A stretch of DNA of 64,000 bases, taken from NCBI GenBank assembly GCA_026413225.1, contig CM048553.1:42696001-42760000 (forward strand), in the 5' to 3' direction. The DNA is from Otis tarda. Taxonomy: Eukaryota > Chordata > Aves > Otidiformes > Otididae. Positions 51,227 to 63,100 of the stretch are shown piece by piece (the first letter of the stretch is position 1; each line of letters opens with the position of its first letter). The position numbers and the translations under genes are program-made. The notes under the pieces were generated by a model. That model was not told where the DNA came from and made no database searches. It worked only from the letters and a program-made list of their open reading frames with translations.

Positions 51227-54200
51227 CACAGTTACACGTGCTTCCCTTAACATGACTTTCGAGATTCAGAACTCAGCAGCCTATCTCTCTCGACATGGCA
51301 ACAGCATTTTTGCACTGAGAAGCAATCACACTCCAGAAATGGACATCAAATGAGATTCTATTATAACACCTCTATGAACACAGGTTTGCTTTAACCTCTT
51401 CCTGTTCTTTGGTAACAAAAACATACAAACAAGACCACCTGATTGAGATTCTCTAGTTTTCTGATTATACTCTGCTAGGGAAACAGTCATGATGTTTCAG
51501 AAATGGCACTTTTCATTGAAGCAAATTCTTAGCTTTTTCTAGCAAGGAATAATTGATATCATTACCCTTGCCATAACCTAGGTATTTACAATCACTTAGC
51601 TGTCTTTCTCTTCATCCCAAAATAGATCCCAGCCAAGACACAGCCAGCATATATTTAGTAGACATTAGTCATGGAAAATGCAAAGAAATCAGCCTAGTGC
51701 AACAATAAGCAGGGGGGGAAAAAAAAATTAAAAAAAAAAATTTTAAAAAGTCTTCACATTCCACTTGAGGTAAGCGTAGTTTTTCAAGATATGCTGTTCT
51801 CACACACACTCTTGATGCACACATGCCTTCACAGTGAGAAGATAACGATGGAAAAAAAAAAACAACATACCAGTTAAGTTTACATGTGAGTCTTCAGTTC
51901 TCCTCACTTAAAAGCAGATCTCAGCTAAAAGATCCTCAGTAGTATAGCTGTACTGTAGAAGGAACAGTAGCAGAGGGCAAAGCAGAAGATCAAACAGCAG
52001 AATTCCAGTGTACAGCAGATGGTGGGGGGACAGGAGATGCTGGTTTGTAAGTAAATCCCCCTTCCTTTCTGCAGCCTCTGCCCAGATGTCTCACTCACAG
52101 GAAGCTCAAGTTTGTTTAGAGGCAGACTCCAGAAATCCTGTTAAACTGAGGCAACAGTTTGACGACAGGTGCCCAATCTGAAAACTTCTACCGAAGATTC
52201 TCTTTTAGTTATAAAATCTTCAAGTCTGTTTTCACGTTTAAAAATATTTTGGTATTTCAGGTCTTAGCCATATTACCAACAAGACCAGTCTAGAGGCCTT
52301 CCAGCACAACTACATCTTATGAAAAATACCAGTACTCCTTCTATTATCTTTTCTAGGAAATTTAAACTTCCAATGAGATTAAACAAGAAGTAGCCAAAAA
52401 AACCCAAACCAACTCACCACTGAAATTAACAAAAACTGAGTCACAGGAAATGTCAAAATCTCTCCCAGCAGAAATCTGAGGAAGACGACGACACACCTAT
52501 ACTTCACAAAATACCATATACTGAGAGAGTTAAAAAAAAAAACAAATTTGAATAAGGTCCTACTCTTCAAGTTGACATTGCATTCACCAAAAATAATCTT
52601 CAGTGTCGAAGAGCTGAAGGAGTAAGGTGAAAGTGGAGGTCTGTACACTACTAAGTACAAATGCAGAGGCAAAGGGTCAAACTCTAAGAAAAACATAAAT
52701 ATACCTTTTAGAAATGTGGATGCTGAAGGAGAATATGAGATGATACAAGTACAGCACTGCAAATACTTCTGCTAAAATGGGACTTGCTAGAATTATGAAG
52801 CCAGGGGTGTTTCAAGGTTATGAAGCACTCCAGCATTGCTGAAATAAGACAACTTGTGCTAGCATACCCAAATAAGACAGTCATTCCATTACATAGCTTA
52901 GAGTCAACTTAGCTTAAGGCACTGGAGTAGGAAAACCAAAATCTCAATGAGAGTTAAATAGCCTTTCCTGGGCAGAAGTCACAAGAACATCCAGACTGTC
53001 AGATACAACACTATGGATAAATATTCCAAAACGTTACTTCAGGCAACACAAGGTTTACAAAGGCTATAGAGCTTGATACTGGACAATTTACAGAGGTAAC
53101 TGTAATTCCCATAAAGCACAAACATTCATTCCCTTTTTTGCATATTTATGAAAATGCAATAGCCTTCCTGCTGTACAATCCTGGCGCTCTTACTGGAAGA
53201 ATAAAACATTGTGTCTTTATCTACAGAGAAGACTAAACAAAATAATTGCGAGTTATACTCGAAAGACAAAATGACTGAAAAGACTTTAAGAAATAAAGTT
53301 TTCAAAAACTTACATAGACATGCTGATACATAACTAAAATGGCTCCATCTACTGGTTAAAATACACATTTCCTTTGTCATGACACACTTTCTCTACTGCA
53401 GAAAATTTAACCCCCAGTGACACAAGAACTCAGGAGTGTCAAGCACAAACTAACACAGCCAGTTATGCAGACAATCCTTTCTAATAACCACTGAGATACA
53501 TCGGCAAGGTAGATTCGGGATGCTTGCATAACTGATGCTTTATTCTCAGCAACACAAAAAGGAGCTTCTAAGATGTCAGGACTGACTTTTCAAATGCAAG
53601 TGTTGTGCTTGTTAAAAAAAAAAAGTTGTAATATTTTCACCTACTCCTAATTGTGCAAATATAAATGTAGAGATCCGTATTTAAGAACACTGTAAGATCA
53701 TCTGTAGAAGAATCAATAGTCTCAGTTTGCATTCAGACATTTACTTATCTACAGGGTTAAGTAGTTTGTGGTGCTTTTCTAGTATCCTTATCTACAAAAA
53801 CCACATTTGAATCTCACTATTCGTATCACTATTTCAAAACATTAGCTAGACAGCTATCTTAATTTTAGCAAAAAATTTTAAACATTCCTAAACTTTATCA
53901 TCTCAGAATATGCTACACCTAAAGCACGACAGTATTCTTTGGCAACCTTCTTAAGCTAAGTTCAAGTATATTCAAGTTATAGTTTGTATTTTGTCAATCA
54001 CTAGTTATGAAGTAGTTCTGTTTACTAAGGGCCACTAAAGATCCTGTGTTAGAGACATCCTTGTGTAAAGGATATCAATATTCAAAAGCCAACAACAATC
54101 ATGGTGACATGTCAAAAGTCACCTACAGAAGCAGATCAGTCACATGGATATAAGGCAACAACCACTCAACTCAGTACACCCCACAGCTTGTTTTGGACAG

Positions 54201-56641
54201 CAAATAAAACTACTGCAATGAAGCCTAATGAAAGTTATCAAGTAACATGTCAAGTTTTTGACAGCTCTGGTAACTTTTTAAGAACTCAAAGTCTGCCAGC
54301 ACATACAGTTAACAGCAGCTTACAATACTTTAACCCAGAGGTGATCTGAGACATTGCCCACAGCATGGTGCAAGTGGTACAAGGCATGCACCATGCCCAA
54401 ACAGCACAATACAGAAAAGCAGTTTGTCTTTCAGAAGTCACAGATTCAAGTCTGTGAGGTTGTCAAGCTAGTAAAAGCCTCTCTCATCAGGGCTATTCAG
54501 CTAGGGCACTACCACACCAGCGTAACAGTATTGCTTTAACTTGTGGAGACCATGTGTTCAGCCAGATGCCATGAACTTGCGGAGGAGGAGAGTTTCCTGC
54601 ACAGTTCTCAATTATGCAGTACAAACATATCCTCAGTTACCCTCGCTCAGCCATAAAGGGACAACACTGGTTTGAGCTTACCATGATAATATGAAAAAAA
54701 AATTTGTATGTACCAGCACAATACTCTTCAGAGACCTTTCATTTGATTCACCGTCACAATAGCTACATGTCAAATAAGCAAGCCAATAATCACACATAAG
54801 AACACTTTCCACTAGTTAGTTTATAAAACAGTACGTCATCCAAGATAGGTGGAAAGATATGAAGTAGTCAATTGTGTAAAACTTTGCTTTAGTGTACTGA
54901 TGCTACTTACACTCCTACATATAAAGTACAACCAAAGGCAAATCAAGACATATTTTAAAAACATCTTTTTTCAATAACCACTTAAGAGAAGTACTACATA
55001 GCTAGACAAAATTACCAAGCTATCTGAAATGCAATAACTGGACCAAAGCTTGGTTGGGAAACTATTGCAATTACTTAGGAAACTATTCCAATCTAGCTGC
55101 CACCAAATACCTGGTTCTGCCTTGAAATCTATTAATGAAAATTAAGTTACAGTTAAGATTTTTCTTGAAAGGAGAAGGCACTTCGTATTTTCCATTATTA
55201 AACTGTTGAAGTTGTAACAACCAGCAGATTCTGATAGTTAGGATACTCCTCATCAATGTGCGTATTTTTTTTATTTCCAGTGGCTCTGGTGTCTGTTACC
55301 CTACATTCCTACAAGCCTTCATGGGTTTTGTTATGGATTTGAGAAGTTGGGACTACCAGACACTATCTTGTGGCATTAAAAAGATGCATCAGTATAAAGG
55401 AACGGACAGATTCCGTTGAGGCAACGATGTGTGTTGGTGAAGCATGCTGTATCTGAACGAGTCTTCAAATGAAGTCTGAAGTGAAAGCCCAAAGCAATCA
55501 CTGAAACAAAACCACTGTTGAGCAAGAAAGTCTAAAACCCACCTGATATTGTGCATAAACAGCTGATAAAAACATAGAAGTGGTATCCAACCGCGTAGCC
55601 ACTTCAGAAAAAACACAGGGACACTAATGCCCTCTTCAGTGAGATATGGCAGACCACATTACTTTAATGCTTTGATTAGGAAAGCCAAAAGTAGAAGCTT
55701 GGAAATACACTCTTCAACAACAACAGCCATTTTCAGTCCTATCATCATGTGCAGTAGAATAGTGATAAAACCAGATTTGTTTTATTGAAAGAAAAAGACA
55801 ACACAAAGAAACATAAACCCATTACTTAGCCATACTGCATGGTCTATGACTTATGTGAACATTTTATGATATACATAAAATAGCATCAAATACTAGAAGT
55901 TTCCATGTACTTTTTTTTTTTTTTTAAGGTAACAAAGTATTTTCATAATATTACCTCAGAATACCTAGAGGCAGAACTGCAATATACGCCCCTTTAAATG
56001 CTACTTACAGTTGCTGCAAAGAAACCCACCAAACTATTTGGTAATGAACACCATAATGACAAAAGCTAGAACCAAGATCACTGGTACGCAGTATTAAGCA
56101 TTTTAATACCATCATTCTAACTGTCAAACTCACCACTGTAGAGAAAGCAACATACTAACAATGCTCCACTCCTACTTGAACAAACCAAAAAAGAATGATC
56201 ATAAGTAGCTGTTGAGGGAAGAGGAAAAACAAGACAAGCATACAACTCCTCCTCCTCATACTCTCACAACCTCCAGCTATTTTCAACTCAAACTTCCTGA
56301 GGCTGTTACTCATCCATTTACTAACCTCAGTGTATTTCTCTTCCAACGTTTGCCCAGCCTCCCCTTAAGTCCACAAAACCTTATTGTGTATGCATCCTAT
56401 AGCAAGTATACCTCAAATTCCCCACACTGAGTGAAGAATCACCTCTTTTTGTTCTGAACCTAGCGCCCAACTCTGATATGATTCTGGCATCCTCACCTGC
56501 TCGCTCCCCAGGAGTTTTATAGAGCCTTACCCTATCATTGTGCCGTTGTCCCTACTAGGCTGACACGTCCTAGCCTGTTCAATCGTTTCTCATCAAAGAA
56601 CTAATTCCTATCTTGTTGCCCTTCAGCAAACTTTTTCCAAT

Positions 56642-56845
56642 AATCATAGAAACATTAGGGTAGGAAGGGGCCTTTCAAGGTCATCTAGTCAAAGTCCCCT
56701 GCAAGAAGCAGGGCTACCTCCAACTAGACCAGGTTGCTCAAAGCCTCATCCAACCTGGCTTTGAATGGGATGGGGCACCTACTACTTCTCTGGGCAACCC
56801 ATTCCAGTGTTCCACCACACTCACTGTAATTTTTTTTTCCTATAA
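56642..56845 (-). mobile_element. CR1 LINE 3' end fragment
   Basis: The minus strand reads GGTTGCCCAGAGAAGTAGTA, GGTGCCCCATCCCATTC, then TGAGCAACCTGGTCTAGTTG and GACTAGATGACCTTGAAAGG, ending at the diverged TTTCTATGATT tail. Only the 3' UTR survives. A roughly 13-base deletion removes the 'CAAACATTCCCAGG'-like part before the GGGATGGGG segment. Confidence 0.88.
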
Positions 56846-59521
56846 TGCATCTTTTCTAAGATGAGGGGCAGAACAGCTTACATAAGATATGAAAGGACCA
56901 CGGATTTATGTAGTTACATAGCCTTCTTCTCTACTTATCCCACATGTTCTGATCATCGATTGCTCTCTGGTTGTAATAACTATACCAGGCATTTGCTTTA
57001 TCTCACCCTTCCACCTTTCATGTATACACTGCCACCAAGGAGTCTCCTCAAAATATCAGTGTCCTAAACACTTGATGACTTTCTTCTTTAAGACCTAAAA
57101 TACAAAACAAGCAAGGGTAAAGGCTTACTTTTGATAGAATAAATCCGAGGGAGGGTAGTGCTGACTGAGATGCTCCTCCATACCAGAAGCACCAAAGCCT
57201 ACTTATTACATATCTAATACTACATAAACACAGAACCACCTGATTTACCAACACTGGAGGAAGAAAAGGAAGTGTTAGGGAGTTTTGTTTGATCATGTAT
57301 CTGTATTTTTAAGCCACAGCACTTAAGTTCTCAGATGTGATTCATACTTTCTACACAGTCCTTTTATCTCACCAAGACACTTATTTCTGAAAAAGTGATG
57401 CATGTGTAAGCAGTTTCAGCAAGCTGTGCTATCAGGAAGGTGACCTGTACTACCAGAAGCACAGGATTATAAAAATTAAGTAGAAAATACTCATATTTTG
57501 GATCAGGTAGCTGTCATGTATATAAAATTACAATCCTTGCACACAAAAACCACAGCAAATCTAACATCGCTATGATGTGTAATTGCCCAAAGATCAGCAT
57601 GCCTTATTTTTTCTTTAAGCCATTTACTTCATGTGTTTTTCCTAGATATTCCTTTTTTTTTCCTAGTTTCTACCAATGTTTCTACTCTCACTTTTTTAAC
57701 CATTTCAGTTTTGTCTCAGCTGCAGTTACATTCTGAATACACTTTGGCACCGAGGTCAGGTTCCTGCCTAGGCGTTGCTGTTCTGGGGAAACCAACTTGG
57801 ACTGCTCCTCTGAGCACCTCTGCTCAAAACACCTACATCAAAAATAACCATGCAGTAGTATGGCAGCTTATGCATCTGTACCAAAAGACCTTTAGTTATT
57901 TTCGGTAAAACAGAATCCAAATGACTCCTTGCCAGGCTCAAGGCACACCAACTTTCATGAAATCTGTAATCCTCTTTTCATTTTGATTCACCTGAGGGTA
58001 ACCGTTAGCATCTCACACTTTAACTCCATACACCAGAAGTCCAAAGCTTTTGCAACTTGCTCCAGACAGCCTAGCATCTCTTTACTAGCTGGGAGCATTC
58101 TCCTGCCAGCTAAGAGACACCTCCTACGGAGAGGCAAGGTAGTCTTAACACAAATTAAACCCATCAAGTAGTCTACTCTTACCAAGAAATCTATCTTGAT
58201 CAAACTAACACAAATTAGGAACATGCCTTTTTGGGGCAGAAACAAGAAGGTGGAGAAGTGGTCTAGAATACATCTACAAAACCTTTAGTGGTGAGCACAT
58301 ATATTAACTTCTGAAGCCAACATACAACGACTGTAATAATCCAAGGAATTTGCAAAATTCATGGACCTTTGAACCACTAAGTTATCAACGCTCCTGTTAT
58401 AACAAAGGAAAGACATACTAAACATACTGATGTCACAGGAAGCTAGCACTTCATTAGATTGCCAAATTTATCAAATGTGACTGAAGTCTTTCCTTGAAGA
58501 GTAGCGGAAAGATGATGAGAACTCGCATGTTTTCAGTTTTATTTCCCTCTCCATGACAGCATTCTTTGTGTCACAAACTACACATCCCTCCTCTCCAGGC
58601 ACTGAAAACAAGTCGCTGTGCGACACCTTTTTGGAAAAGGCCTTGAAGGGGAATATCAGAGTAAGGGCTCAGAGGTTCATTAACAAAATCCAGACTTTGA
58701 CTCATCTGAAGGGAGGGGACATTACAAGCGTGGAACCACATGTATTTTTCAGTAGCACAGGAAGTAAGGCAACCCGTCTGCTTTACTTAGCCACCGGCCC
58801 GGGAAGGAAGTGAACCCAAGCTCGGTAGTTTTATCCATCTCCCCTCCCTCACCAACACTCCTGCCCCACCCCTCTCCCCCCCGCCTTCAAAGACCAGAAA
58901 CCCGCCGGTGAACCCTATCCACCACCTGACCCGGCTACGCGGCCGGGCACCGTGAGGACAAGGGGAAGCTCGCCGCTTGCCATGTGTGCGCACTTCTCCC
59001 TCGCCCAGGAACTCGTCAGCGAGCGGGGCCGGCGGCGGGGGAAGAGAGGCGAGGCCAGGGGCGGCCGCACCGCCCACCGCCGGCGGCACAAGACCGGCGG
59101 GGCTCTCACAAAGGGAGGTGGTGGGAGGGAGAACGGGGACGTAGGGACAGGGGCAACCGCCGAGCGCCCGCCGCGCCGGCGCCCGGAGCCAGCGGCTGAA
59201 CAAAGGCTCCGGCCCCGACGCGGGAAGAGGGCGGGGGGGGTTGGAGGGGGGAGCATCGGCCGCGCGCACGAGGCCGGCACGCGGGCACACCTGCGCCCCT
59301 CCCGTCCCGCCAGGCGCTCAGGTACCGGCGGCGCCGCTCCCGCCGCCGAGAGGCGGGGAAGCCAGAGGAGGGTCCCCGCCGGGTCCTCATCGTGTCGTGT
59401 GCGTGTGTCGACAAAAGGGGTGCGGGACGGCCCCGCGCACGAGGCGGGTGGCGCTGCCCGGCGGCGGCCCTTTGTGCGCGCGCCCCCCTCTCTCCCCACC
59501 GCACCCCGCCCCTCGCGTTAC

Positions 59522-59569
59522 CGTGGTGAGCAACGGTCTCATCTGTTCGCCCGCCCGCTCCTCTTCCAT
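59522..59569 (-). CDS. SLC4A7: SLC4A7 exon 1, main start (MEAD-type N-terminus)
   Basis: The ATG at 59569 (G at -3, G at +4) opens sixteen codons, MEEERAGEQMRPLLTT, ending in phase 0 at ACG|GTAACG. Human SLC4A7 begins, as I recall it, MEADGAGEQMRPLLTR before GPDEE, so the GAGEQMRPLLT core is nearly identical and the start is secure. The exon lies inside the CpG island, with its 5' UTR continuing toward higher coordinates. Joining it to the exon at 23549 gives LLTT-GHDEEAVVDMGK. The only other start, at Met10, would give a shorter product and is not preferred. Confidence 0.93.
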
Positions 59570-59774
59570 CGCGGCCCGGCAGAGGGACCGCGGAGCGGGA
59601 GGCGGACTGCGGGCCGGAGCTGTGGCGGCGCGGCTGGCTGCCTGGCGGAGACGGGCGGCGCTGGTGCCCTCAGGACGAGACAGCCGGGACTACTCCGCCG
59701 CGCCGGGGGCTGAGCCCAGACCGACTCGGCGCGCCCGCTCCCCCCGCCCCGCGCGCGACCGGCAGCGCCGGTAG

Positions 59775-59779
59775 CCAAT
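59775..59779 (+). promoter_or_regulatory. CCAAT box of the main promoter
   Basis: CCAAT in TAGCCAATGGGGAG lies about 205 bases upstream of the SLC4A7 start codon, on the plus strand; NF-Y sites act in either orientation. Confidence 0.55.
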
Positions 59780-59859
59780 GGGGAGGGAGCGCGGCGCCCG
59801 GCGCGTCGACGCCCCCGCCCGCCGCGGGCCCCCCGGGGGCTGGCGCGGCTCGGCCGGGT

Positions 59860-59874
59860 GGGGCGGGGCGGGGC
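59860..59874. promoter_or_regulatory. Tandem GC boxes (Sp1/KLF-type)
   Basis: Three overlapping GGGGCGG units lie about 290 bases upstream of the start codon within the CpG island. Confidence 0.6.
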
Positions 59875-60140
59875 GCGGCAGGGAGCGCGGTCCCACGCGG
59901 AGCCGCGTGGCGGGGCGGCCCCCCTGCCCCCCTTCCCCCCCCTCCGCCTCGCCGGAGCCGCCCTCCCGGCGGAGGGTACCGGTTGCCGGGGCAGGCGGGC
60001 GGTCGAGCCCCGCCTGGCGGAAAGGTTGCTGTGCCGGGTTGGCGGGGCCGGTGCGGCGCCCCCCACCCGCGGGGGAGAGCAGCGAGCTGGCGGCGCCGGC
60101 GGAGGGAGAGCGGGAGCGGTGCCGGTGAGGACGGCGCTTG

Positions 60141-63100
60141 ACAGTTGCCTCGCACAGCACCCCAGCCCACTCGCCGGTAACTTCTGCCAAAGCTTTCACC
60201 ACGCAAGCTGAAATTTTTCCATGCCAGGTGCCTGCCTCAGGCTTGATTTTTTTTTTTTCTTTCTTGGAAAATACTAACCAAAATAATTCAGTCATTTCCA
60301 AAAATAATATTATTTGCCCTTGTATAAATATTCCAACAATCCTTTATTCAAAAGGTTGGCGGGGGGGTAGTGTCAAGGTTGTGCTTTTGGCTGCCTCTGT
60401 AAAGCTTCGCTCCAGTAAAAGTTTTTAGAAAGAACTGGCTGTTTACACCCGTCTGGCAGAGATGACTTTTGCCCCATCTGCCCCTGTAAAGACTGCACCC
60501 TCCTTGGACACATTCAGCTCCAAAATACCGAACACGCGTGCACGCAGCGGATGAGCCACCCCTTCATGCTTCCTATGTTCGACGACATGCTTGTATCCAG
60601 GGGCTTCTCCTTCCAGCTGCACCCACTACCGTTTGGGGAGGGGAGGGTGGCAGTTTATGGCCCCTTTTTCCACCCTGCGACCCTGCCTGGCCTGAGGAGA
60701 AGGCAGCCTTTATTCGCCCAGGACTTCTGGACTGAGCTGTCAATGAAGCTCTAATACATCAACGCAACAAGTTGGTTTGCACCAGCCGGGCCGAGATGCC
60801 GCACAGCTCCGCAACGTGTGCCACCCTGGGACCGCTTTTGGGGTGCTTTGGGCTTAAGTGCTTATTTCTCATGCACAGCATATGAACTCAGAATGGCTGG
60901 GAAGCGTCAGGGAGAAAATATCAATCACTTCACTGCAAGCCCGATCCCAGCTTGCCTTCTGAAGGCGATAAAGTCTGAATGGGTCACTTCAAGAAAGGCA
61001 CAGAGGTTTTGGGATCAGACTGGGAACCCAGGAGATGCAGTGTAAAAGAGAAGCAGGCTGACTGACACGTCTAACACGGGCAAGACAGATCGAGGCAAGG
61101 GGACCAGAATTAGACTGGGTCTCAAACAAGCCCTCTCAAATGGAGACAAGAGCGCTGCTGGTCTTATCAGTACCTTTAGAAGCAGCAATTGAAAGGAACA
61201 CGTGCATCAGCAAACACCATGCCGTATGGACTAAGAACACTATAAAAGGAGGCTCTGCAGAGCCGCTGGACGAAAATGTAAACCTGGCCGCAGAGGCAAA
61301 CCAGGCCTCTCCTCCGGCCTACCAGCAGGAGGCTTAGCGCAGCTTCAGAGACCCGCTTGCTGGGGAGGCTGGCCACTGGTGAGCAAAAGGCTCTGAGCCT
61401 TCGCCAAAAAGACCTGGTTGGTGACCAGCAGTCCTCCCTGTGCTTTTCAGGAAAGGCACTGGCAGAGACAGATCAATCTGCAGATTAAAACAGTTCACTG
61501 TTTCCCTAAGCGGAAGCAGATGTCCTGGAAGGTACAACGGACGCGCACACTGCTGGGTGGCACTGGGCGCAGATGAAATCCTGGCCATAAGGCCAGACCT
61601 CTTGGCCCATACAACTCGGAGGAAGCTTTCAAGTTAATGACTTGGCATGGGTCTACACCAGGTCACTATAACCTGTACTTTGAGGAACATATCATTAGTT
61701 GTTGTGGTTTAAGCTACACCTGCCGAGTTGTACTGACGAGATGAAGTAAGGCAAGCTGTGTGGAACAGATTGAACAGGGAACAATCTTAACACACTCTTC
61801 AATCAATGATTATGACCTGGATCAGGTCTCACCTGAGTTTGAACAGACAATAGAAAGAAATAAAGCACAACCACCACAAAAATAATTACCTTGACATAAA
61901 GTGCCTTGATACACCTGCAGTATAACTGTGACCTCTTCTGTCCTTTCCTCTTCCAGGAACAGGACTGGCAGAGTTTCAACTCAGATAACTCACTGAAAAT
62001 GACCTTGCAGTAGACAGCATGGGTATAATGGGGATGGATTGTAATTTCAGGTCTCACGCAATTACTGCAAAATAAGTGTCTTGGGAGGCAGATCATGGAG
62101 GTCCTCTTTTGATACTGGGATGAACATAACCTGTCTTCACAAGCAAAAGACTTGTCAATTCTCTGGGGACTCAGCCCAGGGAACAGTAATATCTAAAGTA
62201 AGGACTTCCCGTAATGTGCAGTAAACTACAGTATTTGGTGAGGTTCTTAAGGGGATAGCAGATAGTGTTTCTAAAAGCTCAGCCAGAGTGAAAAGAAGGT
62301 TTAGTCCATCAAAAAGGAGGCTACTGACGAGAATGTCAGTTAGGTTTCATCATTAAAGGATGTTCCTTTTCCATTATCCTCTTGATGTCTGAAGAGGGGC
62401 TCTAAAGAGAGATCTCTAAAGAGATGCTCTAGCACTCTCTTCCCTGGCATCAGAGAACACCCAATAGACAGATCAAGGCACAGTGGGGCCCAGCATTCAT
62501 TCATCGTACTTCCTTTGGCACATTATACTAAGAACAATATCTCCAGGTGAACACCCAGTCATTTGCTGAGCTGAAAAACTTGTTTGCTCACTGCATTCCA
62601 TCTGGTCACCGTATATATAACTACAGCAGAAAAGGCCAACCTGGCTTCCCCATGCCATGCTGCTGGAGTGAAAAGAAAGTGATGCCTCTGTTCACATCAA
62701 GTTGACCAGAACTTCAAAATGTTCAAAACCTACCTTTTCCAAAAGCGATTATTGAAATGGGCCAGGTTTGTGCATATGAGCATAAGTGCAACTGTCACCA
62801 ACACACTAGATGATATATGAAAAGAGATGGACAGGGCTTACGTGGCACTAAAGAAGTGGATAATTGCTTTTTTTAAATAAGATAATGTACCCAGTCCACC
62901 TGGAGTGGCCTGATGGTGCTTTTCCTTCACTCCTCTTTCTCCCTTTCCTTCCCCCACCCCCATACACATTCTTGGACATGGATAGAACAGGCAGAAATTG
63001 TTGGATAAGCCAGATCTCTGATTAGGAAATTGCCTGTCTCCTTCAGGCAGAGCCATCAGTGTCAGCTTTACACCTTACTCTCCTGCTGTTTAATTTCTTG

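Larger units (their letters stand above)
23550..59521 (-). other. SLC4A7: Intron 1 (36 kb), repeat-rich
   Basis: This long first intron contains the predicted alternative promoter and exon at 31936-32220, an ancient SINE/LINE-like fragment at 28262-28345, an inverted pair of CR1 copies (40669-42715), an LTR-like element (44831-45561), a degraded CR1 internal fragment (49030-50960), a CR1 tail (56642-56845) and many A-rich or microsatellite tracts. Its 5' end lies inside the CpG island. Long open frames such as 24980-25450 and 52379-52762 on the minus strand have low-complexity or unremarkable translations and are not supported as genes. Confidence 0.85.
1..59569 (-). other. SLC4A7: SLC4A7 gene, 5' portion (truncated by the window edge)
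   Basis: This is the gene-level span of an electroneutral Na+/HCO3- cotransporter (NBCn1, SLC4 family), a plasma-membrane protein that imports bicarbonate with sodium and regulates intracellular pH. Six exons on the minus strand were joined by eye; every intron begins GT and ends AG and all phases agree. Together they give 253 complete codons of the N-terminal cytoplasmic domain, nearly identical over long stretches to the mammalian protein as I remember it. The gene continues past position 1: the rest of the cytoplasmic domain, the large alternatively spliced cassette and all transmembrane segments are absent. Intron sizes, in gene order, are about 36.0, 14.7, 2.3, 1.0 and 2.8 kb. The paralogues SLC4A8 and SLC4A10 share the domain, but residues such as RRRHRHRGHRHHRRKR and KHSDPHLLERN fit SLC4A7 best. 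Confidence 0.95.
58790..60140 (-). promoter_or_regulatory. SLC4A7: CpG-island promoter of SLC4A7
   Basis: Base composition changes abruptly from AT-rich intron to very GC-rich, CpG-dense DNA near 58790 and back again near 60140. The first coding exon (59522-59569) lies in the middle. Upstream of the ATG are a CCAAT motif at 59775-59779 and adjoining GC boxes (GGGGCGGGGCGGGGC) at 59860-59874. No TATA box is evident, as usual for housekeeping-type island promoters. Long open frames in all six phases across the island come from its lack of AT-rich stop codons and are not genes. Confidence 0.92.

Noticed and set aside
52379-52762. 127-codon minus-strand frame with hydrophobic stretches
   Set aside because: It has Phe/Leu/Ser composition typical of AT-rich noncoding DNA, with no splice context in phase with SLC4A7.
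58530-58570. ATGGAGAGG on the minus strand, considered as the MERF-type start
   Set aside because: The following codons (REIKLKTC) do not match and no donor in phase 0 follows; the 31971 start fits much better.
58952-59774. Several 170-250-codon frames on both strands in the CpG island
   Set aside because: They are Arg/Pro/Gly/Ala-rich frames caused by very high GC content; only the 16-codon exon 1 is supported.
59670-60301. Minus-strand frames of about 180-200 codons upstream of exon 1
   Set aside because: They are out of keeping with the known start and again are composition artefacts of the island.
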